Below are positions 34,540 to 46,768 of a DNA stretch of 64,000 bases, one piece after another. Source of the DNA: Parasponia andersonii (Eukaryota; Streptophyta; Magnoliopsida; Rosales; Cannabaceae). A program made the position numbers and the translations under genes. Under the pieces are notes generated by a model. It worked only from the letters and a program-made list of their open reading frames with translations, made no database searches and had not been told where the DNA came from. Every line of letters begins with the position of its first letter. The stretch's first letter is position 1. Where the stretch lies: NCBI GenBank assembly GCA_002914805.1, contig JXTB01000284.1, positions 202,433-266,432 of the forward strand. The letters are read 5' to 3'.

Positions 34540-35294
34540 TGTTGGGAATACTTAGATTCATCGAATCTCACTTTAAAGAAATATCAGAATAATAGATAAA
34601 TAATAATAGTGAAAAAAAACTAATCTCACAACACAATAATTTAACTAGAAAATTCCTTAATTAAGAAAAAAATAATTGTCTCTCAGAAAAAAAAATTTTA
34701 CTATATGAACAGATTCTACAATCATATAGATTTTCTGTTTTTCTACCTAATGACCCAATACATCTAAGTACTTCGCACAAGTATTCTTTCATTCACACTT
34801 TACACCGCCACTATTTGAAACCTCATTTTTCACAAAGAAAATCTACTCTTTTTAAAAAGAGAAATAAAGAGAAAAGAAATGATTTAATTAAAAGAGATAA
34901 CTTGAAATGATTCCAAGTTTTGGAACGAAGATAATAAGAAATGAAGTCTCTATTTATAAGTTTTAAAAGGTAGTGATAACAACATCTTACAGCTGTCTTT
35001 TTTAATTATTATTATTACGACTATTATTTTCTTACAACTGTCACGCGTTCACACGCGTTCTCTCATATGAAGAAAATGGCCTATGATTTTCCCTTTTTTT
35101 TTTTTTAAATGTTAAGTAGTCTTAATAGACTAATAGAGACAGATGGCACTTTGGCAATAGACCTAAAAAGTCTAATAGGAGCCCTTAAAATCATAAAAAT
35201 TTAATAGTTGTGACCCTATACATTTTCTACTGTTCAAGCAAAGTATATTTTAATTGATTAAGAAAACGGTTCATAATTTTTGCCAAGTGTTACA
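34540..35294 (-). repeat. Probable solo LTR of a Ty1/copia-type element (755 bp)
   Basis: The interval begins TGTTGGGAA and ends ..GTTACA, and is flanked by cttat at 34535-34539 and 35295-35299. Read on the minus strand it starts TGTAACACTT, has a good TATA box (CTTATAAATAGAG near 34960) and ends TTCCCAACA, the layout of an LTR with U3, R and U5. No internal region is present. The target duplication was found by looking for a match, so chance is possible. Confidence 0.5.
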
Positions 35295-35299
35295 CTTAT

Positions 35300-38200
35300 G
35301 TCTAAAAATAATTAATTTTGGCATAATTTGCCCCAAAATTGGCAACAATAGTTCACTTTACCACTAAAAATGCATGAAAGATGTTAAAAACATCAAATAT
35401 TCTCGAATTAAAGAAGCAATAAGAATATATAAGAGCCGATCAAATAAAGATGCATATAAGTAACTAGAAAAGAAACCAGCAAGACAGTGATCAAGAAGTC
35501 AATTTTGGGGTAAAATTTTTGCTAATTTTGGGGACAAGTAGGACTACTTTTATCATTTTGGTGGCAAGTATTCAAAGTCAATTATTTTGTAACAAAGAGT
35601 AACAGTAAGTTAAAGTCAGGAACTAAATAGTTGATTTGTCCATCGATTAATGTTCCATGTTCATAACGTCTTGGCGACTAGTTATAGTGTCCTACGAAAT
35701 AAGACAAAGATTGAGGAGTGGTGATTATGACATAAACCTCACGAATAATCACGTTATAATATTTTATTTGTGGGTTTTTTCTTGAATAAGTTTATTTATG
35801 GGTTCAACCATCTAAGAAGTCAACAAACAATAAATAGTCTTCAAGCCTCCCCAAGGGATAAATTTCCCAATTAAAAGATGTGCCAACTCCACCTAAAGTG
35901 GTGGCATAATAGCAAAGGCGCATATTTAGAGCATTTGTTTCTTGTAAGTATTGGCATATGAAATCGAATTTAGCATCTAGAATAACCACTAATGAATACC
36001 CTTATAAGTTACTCTATGAATATATCTTTAATGAGTGGACCTTGTGAATAAGCATCTCTGTTTTGCTACTTTACCAAAACATGAAGATAGAATATAACCA
36101 CTAATGAATGCCCTTATAAGTTACTTTTTGAATATATCTTTAATGAGTGGACCTTGTGAATAAACATCTCTGTTTTGCTAGCTTACGAAAACATGGAGAT
36201 AGAACCGTTGTCATTCTATCTGTGATCCTAGAAATAGTCGGACTAAATAGTAATTCCGATGAAAATTGGATGGAGAGCATGAAGGCACCATCGATTCTCC
36301 TTTCAAAAAGAAGGAAAAAAAGAAAAAGAAGTTATGCCAACTATATGCTAACTTTAATTTCTAGCAAAATAACTATGTTCTTATTAGAAATTTTCTACGT
36401 TTGCCATTCTAGGTTTTCCATTGGCGTAGATTCCGCCAATATATGTATCGTGTGCAATTGACCATAACATATGTAGTCTTATATTGAAGACAATTGTGTA
36501 CAATTTATGCCATAATATGTAATTAGTCAATTTAAAGAGTTAAGAAAGTAAGAGAATGGAATAATCACAATAAAATTTCGAGGGAAATATTATATAGAGA
36601 TACAGTCGGTCTTATTGGAATTGTTTTATTGTTGTGGTCTGCTTTAAGCTATTTGCGTCCATAATCAAATTTATAAGTATAGATGGTTGAAATTGCACGG
36701 TCACATTGTCCTCAATTTTTTGTAGCACTTTTTGTTTTCATATTGTCACATATATCAGGTTCCTACACTAAACAAAACATTATGAATCTGAATCCTCAAC
36801 CTCAACCATTAGGTCACAATTACGACCTTTCCCAACCATATATATACTATTACTGCTAGCTTCTTCAAGTTTATGGTAAAGACACGGTGTCTTCAATATT
36901 ACATGGATCTTATCGTGATTATCAACAAAAGTATCTGAAAAAATAAAAAAATGATGACTAGGAAGAATCAACACAGTAACTTTTTCTTTTGATTTTTTTT
37001 TTTCGGGCTTGGAATATTTGTTGCTTTGAAGCCAAGGTAAAGGGTCTAGAGGACATATAGATGAATATGTTAAAAAAGAAAAAAGAAAAGGACAGAGGCA
37101 TACTTTGGTAATGTACCTGTCAGAATGAGAAAGTTTTGGAATAATGATCACGACCACGAATGAAGTGAACCTCCTCTTTCGACAAGCTTGGGTTAGTACC
37201 TCTTATTATTAATAATTAATAAGTATATAGTGGATAATCCATAGGCTTGTCAAGCACTCATTGAGTGACTATAACAGATTTTAAGAGGAAAAATATATTC
37301 ACCAGCTAAATTAATCTAATTATTTCGTATTGGAGGTACTTGTAATTGCAGAAATAATTTTATTTTTTTGTGAAGCACTACATTTTAGCAATATAAAAAA
37401 AATAAAAATCTGTGGCACAAATGCCCAAAAATAAATTATCAATATTTATTGACAAATGAAGAATGTTTTGTCCATATCAAAACCATTATGAGAAACAACG
37501 ACAAATAAATAAATTAATAAACAAACATTGCGGCCAAAACATCATTTGCTGGCCATTTCCACGCTACATATCATAGGAAGTAGTTGAATATTCTTTTCAA
37601 AAGACACTATCACAATGATGATGATGCATATTTGGTTGAAACATTTGTTAATATATGTTTTGTCAAATCCATTTTGGTAGCTAAGATTAAGCCACCCACA
37701 CTAATTAGTTTTAATTTAAAAGTCAATGTCTCAATCATCTCTTCCATCCACAGAAATAAGTACATAAGTTGCTAAATGCATTTTTAAAATAATAATTTTT
37801 TTTTTGAAAAATATTTGTTTTTCCCCGCATCCAATATAGAGAAACATCAACTTTAGTTTATTAGTTGAAGCTGTTTATTTTGATATTTATTTTGCAATTG
37901 TATGTTAACCGTCCACATAAAATACCGACTATGCGCTTGAAACAAGCCCAACAAACCCTTTTTTTTCCCCCAAAAAAAAAAGTCTCTCTCTGAAGGTCAA
38001 AAAGAATCCACCCCAACCCCCCCCCCCTCCCCAACCTCCAGTCCCCTCCAACAAAAAAATAATCGTAATAAAAAATAGAAGAGGAAATTTGATTTTATAT
38101 GGCAAATTAAAAAAACTGAAAAATAATGGATTTGATTTTATTTATAAAAATACCATTTAAAAGATATTAAGAAAAATACCACTCTTTAGAATTTACCCCA

Positions 38201-39482
38201 AGAAGCCGACTGGCTAACTTGAGTATTTCGGAAAAAATATTAATTTTGTGAAAAGTTGGTGTTTTCTAAATAATGTAAAAAGTGGTACTAAATCAATTTT
38301 TATAAAACAATAACTTTGCTAAATAAATTCAGGATTTTTCAAAAAATTCAGCCCAGTCGGAATTTTCAATTTTTCGGATTTTGGGCCTAAAATTTTGTAA
38401 GAAGCCCAAAATGAGAAGTAATCTTAAAGAAAACCCACATCTGTTTCCTCAGTCATGGGAGTCCCCTTTTTACACTTCATTTTAGTAAATATGCGCTTTT
38501 TTTTTTTTCCCTTTCTATAGGTAGAACGTCTAAATATATTAGTTTTTTTTTTATTTCCATTGATATACTAGCTTCTAAAAATATGCTAAATATATTTTAT
38601 ATTGCGTAACTCAGATTTTACACTTAATATACCCACGGATAATCTAGCAATTGCTTCAGTATTTGAAAAAGATAAAAGTATTTTAGGGAGACCCAAATTT
38701 TGGTCATTTTGCTAAGAGCCCCAAGAAGATATTCCCAAAACCGGATTTATTTATTTTATTTTTTAAAGAAGCTGGTCTCTGGATTTAACCGTTGGCCCAT
38801 TAATATTCAAAGAGTGAGAAAAAGTACAGGCCTTAAGGAAATACAGGTGGGCAAAGGGAGATATGAGATTAGTGATTGACATTTGACAATGGTTCGAGAA
38901 AAGCTTTTGGACATTCACTTGTAGTTGAAGCCTTGTTCTATACGAAATTATACCATATCAAACCACCTTGTAAAGTTTCTTGATGGAGCCAAATTGTGAA
39001 GTTGTGTCTACGTACAAGTGGGTGTACCAAATGGCATGTCAATTAACCAAAAGTTTTTGGACCTTATACCTACTTGTGAGCCAACAAACCAGGTTTTGTC
39101 ACGCTTTTAGACCCACGTTTATGAAGTGGACGTGAACGAGGTTCATAAATATTAATATGGGGTTTTTTTTTTTTTTTTTCAAATGTGAGATTAATGATCT
39201 ATACTTATTATAAAAAAAAAAATAAATAACTCACACATTTAAGATGAACTCTTGACCTGTTACCCAATCTCTACTCTACTCCATTTATCTCTACTCTACC
39301 CCATCTATTGAGCTAGTCCCAATGAACATAAATATTACAATGTTACTATGGAGCTTTACATGGAATGGCATTATTGGGACATGCATCTTGTTCACATTTC
39401 GAAGTCAAATCTTCGTCCATCATGGTGATAGGATACTTGGGCAATTTTTCGTTATGAATTCATATATCTCTCGAGTTACATC
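35300..39482. other. Intergenic DNA, no gene seen
   Basis: AT-rich. ORFs at 35804-35989, 36147-36461, 36780-37157 and 37584-37775 have no recognisable motifs and lie in biased sequence. The only clear structure is the tandem duplication at 35982-36205. Confidence 0.55.
35982..36205 (+). repeat. 112-bp tandem duplication
   Basis: 35982-36093 and 36094-36205 match with few changes ('ataaccactaatgaat.cccttataagttact' ... 'catctctgttttgcta'). Origin unknown. Confidence 0.85.
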
Positions 39483-40178
39483 TAGAGATGTCAAATGGGA
39501 TGAGTCGCCTATTTGGCATGAGGGTACGACAGGAACAAATTTGTGCCGAGTAAGGTACTACATAGAGTAACCTTGGGTCGTATCAAGCATGGCATGAGGT
39601 ATTAGGCTGTGTCGGACTTTAATTTTTGAGCATTATGGACTGGCACGACATGTAGCGATCTTAGACACGAATACAACATGAGCATGACATAAGCATGTCA
39701 CAACTCAAAAGGCACGAAAAGTATGACTCTATATACTTTAAAAAATATTTATTTTTATTTGTTATATTATTTATATCTGCAAATTTTGTATGCCTTTCTT
39801 AGTTTTTGCTCATTAATAAACTCATTTTTCTTATTCTTTCTTTTAAAAATAATTTTGCATTAGTATTTTTTAACTTAATATTTTCTTTTCAAATAATTAT
39901 GGGTATATTACATATTTTGATTATTATTTTAAATCAAAATAATATTTTATTAATTAAATATTTTTATAAAATTCATAAAATATTGACTGTCACAACAATT
40001 TAATAGAACGATTAAAAATGGGAAAAAAGATATATTAGCATGTTTGGCATACTATGTTCAACACAATAAAGACTTAACACAAACATGAGCATGACACAAA
40101 TATAGCATGAGATGGGTATGTGCATGTGAGCCGTGTTAGGCCTAGAATTTTAAAACTTGAGCCTAATAAAGCTCGTGT
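39483..40178. mobile_element. Possible non-autonomous hAT-like element
   Basis: It opens with TAGAGATGTCAAATGGG, a typical hAT-like terminus, and contains GC-richer subterminal stretches with repeated 'gcatgac', 'catgagcatgacac' and 'ggccta' words at both ends around an AT-rich centre (39730-40020). The right end near 40178 (gtttgac) is only a partial mirror and no clear 8-bp duplication was seen. Confidence 0.3.
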
Positions 40179-40838
40179 TTGACTAAAGAATAAAACCTAT
40201 AAAACTTTGGATAAATCCTCAACAGTTATATTTAGTGTATGTCCTTAATTTTAATAACATTAATAATTTTATTAAATTTATAAGGGTTTATTATCTGAAA
40301 AAAAAATCTCAGTGTTTTTTAATTTTAGCAAAAAAAAAAAACTTGAATTCCTTGTTATATCAAATAATACTTTTGAATTATAAAATCCAACTAAATTAAG
40401 CCTGAATTAATGATTTGGTAAAAATTAGTCCAGGAAATTAGCCAAATGACCCATTTGCTCTTGATGTACAGTATCATGCACTATTGATGAAGACTACTCT
40501 CGCACTTGGAATGCAAATGATATCCTTTCATATCAAGAAAGACGGCGTCTTATAGTTGAACAAAATTTAAAAGAAAAATGGTTCAAGAATATAAAACAAC
40601 TAAGAAGTGAAGTTGTTTCTTAATCATATTATATTTTTGCATACCAAATTTTGATTAAATAGTTATTTTAGGTCCAATTTGAGTAAATTTCAAAATCTTA
40701 AGGTTTTATTCAATATAATAAAAAATCCAAACTTTTTATAGCTACAATTAAAAATTAAAAAAAAACTCATAGTTATATTTGATATTTTTTTAAAAAATTA
40801 GAATATATATTTTTTTAATTTTATAATAACCCAATAGA
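40179..40838. other. AT-rich intergenic DNA
   Basis: No gene, RNA or element end recognised; poly-A and poly-T runs dominate. Confidence 0.55.
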
Positions 40839-40843
40839 TTAAT

Positions 40844-42262
40844 TGCAAAAAACCCAGTTTTTACAAGGGCATAATGGCCATAATCGTCCCCCCCGATCCG
40901 TTCTCTCTCTCCCTCGTCTCTCTCACTCTCTCGGCCAAAGGAAGCCGCACCGCCGCCCAAGCACTGTTTGACCGAGTAGCCCACCGGCAGAGCTCCCCCA
41001 GGCCACCACGAACCAGCGCCGGCCAACTGCAGGGCACCGGAGCCGCTCGCCGTCGCCGGAGAAGAAAAAGGGCCGTTTCGGACTTTTCATCACCGGCGAA
41101 GATTCCGACGTCCATTCGACCTCAAACTGGTCCTGTTGGATTCGTATCGTCGCAAAGATCGTCAAATATATATTTCACGATCCCTTTTTGCCCGAATCAA
41201 AAGTTGCCATTTTTGGTTTTTTGAGTTTATTGTTGTAGTTTTCGATCCGGCCGTTGGATTGTGTTTTTGACCACATTTTTGGAATGTACTTGGAAAATAG
41301 AGAAGTTTGATATATATATTATGTTGTTTGGTGATCGGCACGAAAATCGAGATCGGACGGTCGAGATTTTGTCTCGTTTTGCGTGCCACAGGTCCGGTGT
41401 GGGCCCGGACCAAAATTGGACAATTTATATGTCTAACCTAGCTATTTTTGGGTGCTAGGAATTCAGTGAAGAGATCCGTTTGCGAAATTGAAGCTCCGGT
41501 GAGTAGTTGACTTTTCGCAAGAGGACGATCGAGGGCTTGGAATTAGTTCCCGACTCTCCGGGCGATCGTCAACGACACCTTGAGGACTTAATAGCGTGGT
41601 ATCGCTATTCTGGTGAGGTAGGGATTTAGTTACCTTCGTTTTATACCATTTTTGAGTTAAAATTTATTTTTCAGTAGCATATAAGAACAAGTGTGTTTTT
41701 AATGATTTGAATTATATGTGATGGAATTGGTTGTATGAGATATATACTGTACTGCTCTTGGAATTTGCTATGTACAGACTATTTTGGGTATATCAAAAAT
41801 AGGGCCGTTATGCTACCCATTTTTCTATAAAACCCTATTATGCATATTTTACTGAAAAACTAGAGTACAGTAGTTTTTACATTTCAGTTCTGTATTACAC
41901 ATGTCATAGGATCATACATAAGCACTGTGTTAGTGTTGTGGGTTTTACAGTGTGGCGCTGCGTGCTCCACTGTCAGCGAAAGTCCATAAACTCATGCGGG
42001 GTTTGTTCTTCTGATTACCTCTCTAGTTGGTAGGTGTAGGCAATTCAGTTGCCCCTCCAGGTTTGGTAGACGACACACAAGTGTCCCCTCTGGGTATGGG
42101 CTTAGGTGTCAGACAGGCTGCTAGGCATAGTTAGTGCCATTTTCCTGGGTTTCCACAGATGAAAGGATGAGAGCTCATGGGTATGGATTGATTTATGTCA
42201 TATGCATATGGATTGATGGTTTTGATTACACTGTTTTATATATATAGGCTCCCGATTTGGAT

Positions 42263-42293
<31 letters not shown>

Positions 42294-42848
42294 ATGTTTT
42301 GGATTTGAACTAACCATGCAGGAGTTTTCTATCACTAAACTGTTTTTTTTTTAGGTAACTATTTTCTTACTGGACATTGTATACTCACCCCCCCTTTTTC
42401 CCTTCCTCAGGTGGTATTCAGTGCGATCTTGGTAATTAGGAGAAGTAAGAGGCCATTTTGACTGTAGTTCATTTCTTGGTAATGCTAGAAATCTACTGTT
42501 GTGGTGTTTGGACTGTTTGGGGTTTTGTATTAATATTGAACCAAGATTACTACCTTCTATTTTATCTGTAAACTTATGTATGCCATTCTGGGATTTAACT
42601 TATTATTGTAGATGATGATGATGCTTGGACTTATATTTGATTTTTCCTTTTTTCAATTATTATTCGGTTTATATTTAATAGTGTATACGAACTGTGGAAG
42701 AAGTTCACGGGATGAAATTCCAAATACTTTATCAAAATGGACTGTTTATAAAACTAAAACTTTTTAGACACTTTTCAAATAAATCAAGGAATTTCTCACT
42801 TTTGTGAAATTCCCCTTCTACCACTGGCCTGGGTTTTGGGTCGTGACA
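40844..42848. repeat. Probable solo LTR, 2005 bp, with 5-bp target duplication
   Basis: The segment begins TGCAAAAAACCCAG and ends GGGTCGTGACA, with ttaat on both sides (40839-40843 and 42849-42853). On the minus strand the first bases are TGTCACGACCC, a common opening of plant chromovirus (Tekay/Del type) LTRs. A GC-rich CT patch (40885-41110) and a TA/TG microsatellite (about 42264-42294) lie inside. No internal retroelement gene is present, so LTR-LTR recombination is the simplest origin. Short ORFs in the GC patch show no protein motifs. Confidence 0.65.
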
Positions 42849-42853
42849 TTAAT

Positions 42854-43439
42854 AATAATAAAGGTCCTTGAATTATATTTGTTGTACCACTTTGGTCCCC
42901 TAAATTTTTAGCTTATATAGTTATGACCTTAATGTAAGCACTGTAGCAATGACACTTTTATTACAAATTATATATTTAACAAAAATAAGTCATTACAAAG
43001 CATACAATTTGGTAACTATGGTCAAGAATGAGACTCTGAATTTTTAACATATATAATAGATTACCAAAAGTTATGTAATTATTATAATAATTTCTATTTT
43101 TTTTATAAATTATTAAATTTTTAATAAAAATGAGTTACATACAAAACATATAATTGATAAACATGATTGAGAATGATATTCTGACTTATAAAAATAAAAA
43201 ATGATTATTTATACGCTTTGTTTATGATTATTTTCTGTTAAAAAATTAATAATTTTTTATAAAAAGATAATAATTGCATAATTATGAAAATAATATTGTA
43301 TAAATTGAAAGATAGGAACCAATGTGAATACGTGATAGAATGAATATAATTAAGAATTCTAACTATTATTAATCCTAGCCCAATTTATAAGTTAAAAAAA
43401 AATTTGTAATTCACTACAGTGTTAGAAGGAGCGTGGACA
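42854..43439. other. AT-rich intergenic DNA
   Basis: No coding signal; nothing recognised up to the start of the LINE similarity. Confidence 0.55.
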
Positions 43440-45678
43440 TTGTTCTTCTTTTCCTTATTCTTTAATAGTTTCTGCCAATCAGAAGCAAACAGCGGAAATT
43501 AGATCACAACCTTTCACAGCTCAACCAATACATTTATACTTTGAGAAGATTTCATTGATCTCGGTGTAATCTCTGGTGATATTTTGATGGATCTTCGTGA
43601 AGTCAAAATTCTGGTTTTTCAATACCAGATCAGTTCGACCTTTCCAAACTTGGCTTAGGAGAAGAGAGACATAAAGTACAATTTTAGGATTGCTCCCCAA
43701 CCTTTTCAGTTCAAAAAAGAAGTTTTAATAGAGTCTCGAATAGAATGAGGGAAAGCCTCTGACCTGAAACACCAAGGGGACATAAACCAAATGGGTCTAA
43801 TTTGGGAACACTGGAAAAAAAGATGCTCAGCAGTTTCAGGTTCCAGGCCACAAAGTGGGCACATTATGCTCTCCAAGGGGCAATGGGAAGTCAGAATCGA
43901 GCAAATTGGAAGTATGTTGTGACTTAGAGGGCACGAAAGCACTTTATGCCTCTGATGTAGCTTAGAGTGCCAAATTTTCTTGAAAAAAGGTTGATGTTCT
44001 TGAGGTAAGGCAATCCTCTTTTTCTGATCTAAAAGGAATGTCGATTGAATAAAGAAGCTGCCAGATTTCGAAGTGAATGCTAATTAGAGACTTCCAAAAG
44101 GGCGAGTCCCCGGCTTTAGTCGTTGCATCTAAAAAATTTCCCACCTTCATGTACTTGCTCCGAAGAATAGCAGCCTATAAAGCTTTAGAACCATAAGAAG
44201 GAGCCAACCCCATTTTGCTAGAAGAGTATGGTTGAAGGTTGATAACTCTACTTCTTCTCATTCCCAGACCTTTAGATGATTTTAGAACACAGATGGTATT
44301 CCACATCTTGAGGGGGTGTGTAGGATTTTCGGTGTACTACTCTCATTAGTTCCCCACTTAAAAATTCTTATTCTTAAAGTGTCTGTCAATGGCTTAACAG
44401 GTTGACTGGGGCAAGGTGTGATGCATCATACTGTAGGTGGGCAAGGCTTGTCTTATCGAGGAGAGTAATTTATGTCTTCCTGCCTTTGAAAGAACTTTTG
44501 ACTTCTATCCCACCACTTTAGCCTGTACTTTATCCACAAGAAATATCCAATCCTTAGATTTTTTTGCTTCCGAAGAAAATAGGTAACACTAAATACTTCA
44601 CCGATTCTCTTATCCTTCAGAAACCCAAAATTGTATTCACCTCAATAGCCTCAGCTCTCGCAGTGTTTTTGCTGAAATACAGACTAGATTTTTCTTGGTT
44701 GATTTTTTGGCCAGACCATCCGTAGTAGCAGTGAATAACAGACAACATCTCCCTAGCCACACTTTTTTTTGCCATTCCAAACAAAATCAGGTAGTCAGCA
44801 AAAAGGAGGTGGGAAACCTCTTGTCCCTTGCGACTCAGCTTAATCCCCCTTATCCTTTTCTTATCTGTAGACTGAATAAGAAGTCTTGACAAAACTTCTA
44901 AGCACAAAATAACAAGATAAGGAGAGAGAGAGGGTCTTTTTGACGAAGACCCCTGGTTGGAGTGAACTGTCACATTGACCTTCCATTAAGTAGCAAAGAA
45001 AAAAGGGAACTTCTAACACACGTCATCACCCACTGAATCCAATGCTCGTGGAAGCAGAAGCATTGAAGTACATGCTCGAGGAAGTCTCATTCTACCCCAT
45101 CGTAAACTTTCTTTATGTCAATCTTCAAGAACATCAGATCTCCTCTCCCACCCTTCTTATTCATTGTATGCAGAACTTCATGAGTGACAATTGAGTTTTC
45201 TGAGATTGTACATCCTTCTACAAATGCAGACTGCAGAAGAGAAATAATACTCGGGAGCAAAGGCTTCAATCTGTTGGCCAAAATTGTTGTGATCAGTTTA
45301 TAGATCAGATTGCCTTGTTCAAGGAGTGGAACGTTCTCCCTGTGTTGAAAAAATCCCTGAGAGCAGAACAAACATCAACTGAGATAATCTCACAATAGGG
45401 AGAATAAAACATACCTGAAAAGCCGTCCCAACCAGTAGCTTTCCACGAGTTCATAGAGTGGATAACGCAACAATATCATCCTATGTTGGGGTAATTGCCA
45501 TTGAGTTCATGTATGTGGAAGAGACATTTTGTCTGATAAGCCTTTGTAGACCAACAGGAAAAGACGACCCTTCCATTGAGAAGGTTCTCTGAAAATGCCT
45601 TAGGAAGGCCTTCCTAATTGCATTACTGGAGGACAAAAGATTTCCATTATCATCCTTGATAGATTCTATCCTGTTGCG
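43440..45678 (-). pseudogene. L1-type LINE reverse transcriptase and zf-RVT region, decayed
   Basis: On the minus strand, in order: IESIKDDNGNLLSSSNAIRKAFLRHF (about 45670-45590, the usual start of the plant LINE RT region), YKLITTILANRLKPLLPSIIS and SAFVEGCTISEN (45371-45087), the SPYLVILCLEVLSRLL and SHLLFADY blocks (44973-44617), then the zf-RVT domain (PLESIMCPLCGLEPETAEHLFFQC, 43942-43706). The catalytic FADD is FADY at 44796-44791, and RQGDPLSPYL is reduced to KRPSLSPYL, so it is inactive. Endonuclease and ORF1 are absent. Stops and frameshifts are frequent. Confidence 0.85.
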
Positions 45679-45838
45679 CTACCGCTCATGCTGTAGGTGC
45701 CCAGTACTGGTTACCTCCCCTGAAAGGATGGATCAAACTCAATATGGATGTTCGGATGCGGAAGGAGGATGCTACCATAGTTGTTGTTGCTAGGAAGGAA
45801 GATGGGATAGTGACTTTGGCCTATACAAAAGTAGTGCC
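45679..45838 (+). pseudogene. LINE RNase H N-terminus in opposite orientation
   Basis: Plus-strand reading gives YWLPPLKGWIKLNMDV, then IVVVARKEDGIVTLAY, the beginning of the RVT_3-type RNase H that follows zf-RVT in plant LINEs. It is cut at about 45838 by the Tat-2 LTR. Its orientation is opposite to the RT just to its left, which suggests a 5' inversion. Catalytic residues beyond the first Asp are not in the window. Confidence 0.7.
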
Positions 45839-46674
45839 AGTGGGGCCCACTCCTAGATTGTGCGTTACGTGAATGATTAAGTGGCGGAACAGATGGCAGG
45901 AGACACACCGTTCAACACGTGTCTAGGAGGGTGGCTTGAAAGCTATATAAGTTACACACGATACGACTTGGGCCCGTTGGTTATCCCAGGCCAGGGCCGA
46001 ATCCATCCTAGACCCTGGATGGGTTCAGCCCAATCTAATTCTTGCCTCGATAGTTGGGGGTCAAAAGAGTCGAGGGTCTTCCACCAGAAGATCATTGGGG
46101 GCAGCGTGCCGCTCTAGACCCAAACAGGGCATTCAATGAGATCCTGAATAGGTGTGTGCATTGGGCAAACCATCCCGATAGGATAACGGGTTGTCAGAGT
46201 CTCGCCTTTGCCAGGCTCACACCATAGGGGATGGCGGAAAGTAGATTACGACAATACAAAGGAGATTACAGTGACCACGGTCCGTGATTTCTGGAATAAG
46301 TCATGACGAGAAAAGGGTACTCGATCCTGGAATTGAGAGCCGGCAAGTTCTCAGTTCTAGGATTATATATATGTGCCATACACCTCTCTGAAAGGGGAGA
46401 TAGAGAGATAGACAAAAAACCTTACAAATAAAAAAAAACTCAGTCTTTGCTATTCAATTTCAGGAGTAAATATATTACTTAAGCATCGGAGAGTCTTTGC
46501 AGGTGGCCACCCTTGCCTTTTCAATCCCGAGTGAGATCATAAGCATCCAGAGATAGCGAGGGCATGTGGACAGTTGGTAGGAACTGCACCAACAGTTTGG
46601 ATATATGGACAGTTGGTACGACCAACACCAACAGTTTGAAGACACGTGGATAGTTGGTAAGAACAGCACCAACA
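45839..46674 (+). repeat. Tat-2 5' LTR
   Basis: It matches the Tat-1 LTR ('tgattaagtggcggaacagat', 'agaccctggatgggttcagcc', 'ggagagtctttgcaggtggcc'). The expected TG start reads AG at 45839, and the end is ...GCACCAACA at 46674 followed by TTTGGCACCATCTGTGGG (primer site). Confidence 0.85.
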
Positions 46675-46678
46675 GTTT
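46568..46678 (+). repeat. Triplicated LTR-end/primer-site motif in Tat-2
   Basis: A 31-base motif (gga[ct]agttggta...accaacagttt) occurs at 46568-46598, 46607-46637 and 46648-46678. Each copy ends with the LTR-end sequence CCAACA plus the first primer-site bases GTTT. Only the last is followed by the full primer site. Confidence 0.8.
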
Positions 46679-46768
46679 GGCACCATCTGTGGGAAACAAA
46701 GGACACGGGAGAAAGAGTAAAAGTCTGACGACCGGATTCTCCCCAAACAAAAAGCCATACGACATCAG

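Noticed and set aside
36147..36461. 104-codon plus-strand ORF
   Set aside because: It starts inside the 112-bp tandem duplication and has no recognisable motif.
36780..37157. 125-codon minus-strand ORF
   Set aside because: Biased composition, no recognised domain, no splice or promoter context supporting a gene.
40790..41224. ORFs on both strands in the GC-rich patch
   Set aside because: They lie inside the probable solo LTR, overlap each other on both strands and show no protein motifs.
45711..45908. Minus-strand ORF at the LINE/Tat-2 boundary
   Set aside because: It is the complement of the LINE RNase H and the first bases of the Tat-2 LTR; it crosses an insertion junction.
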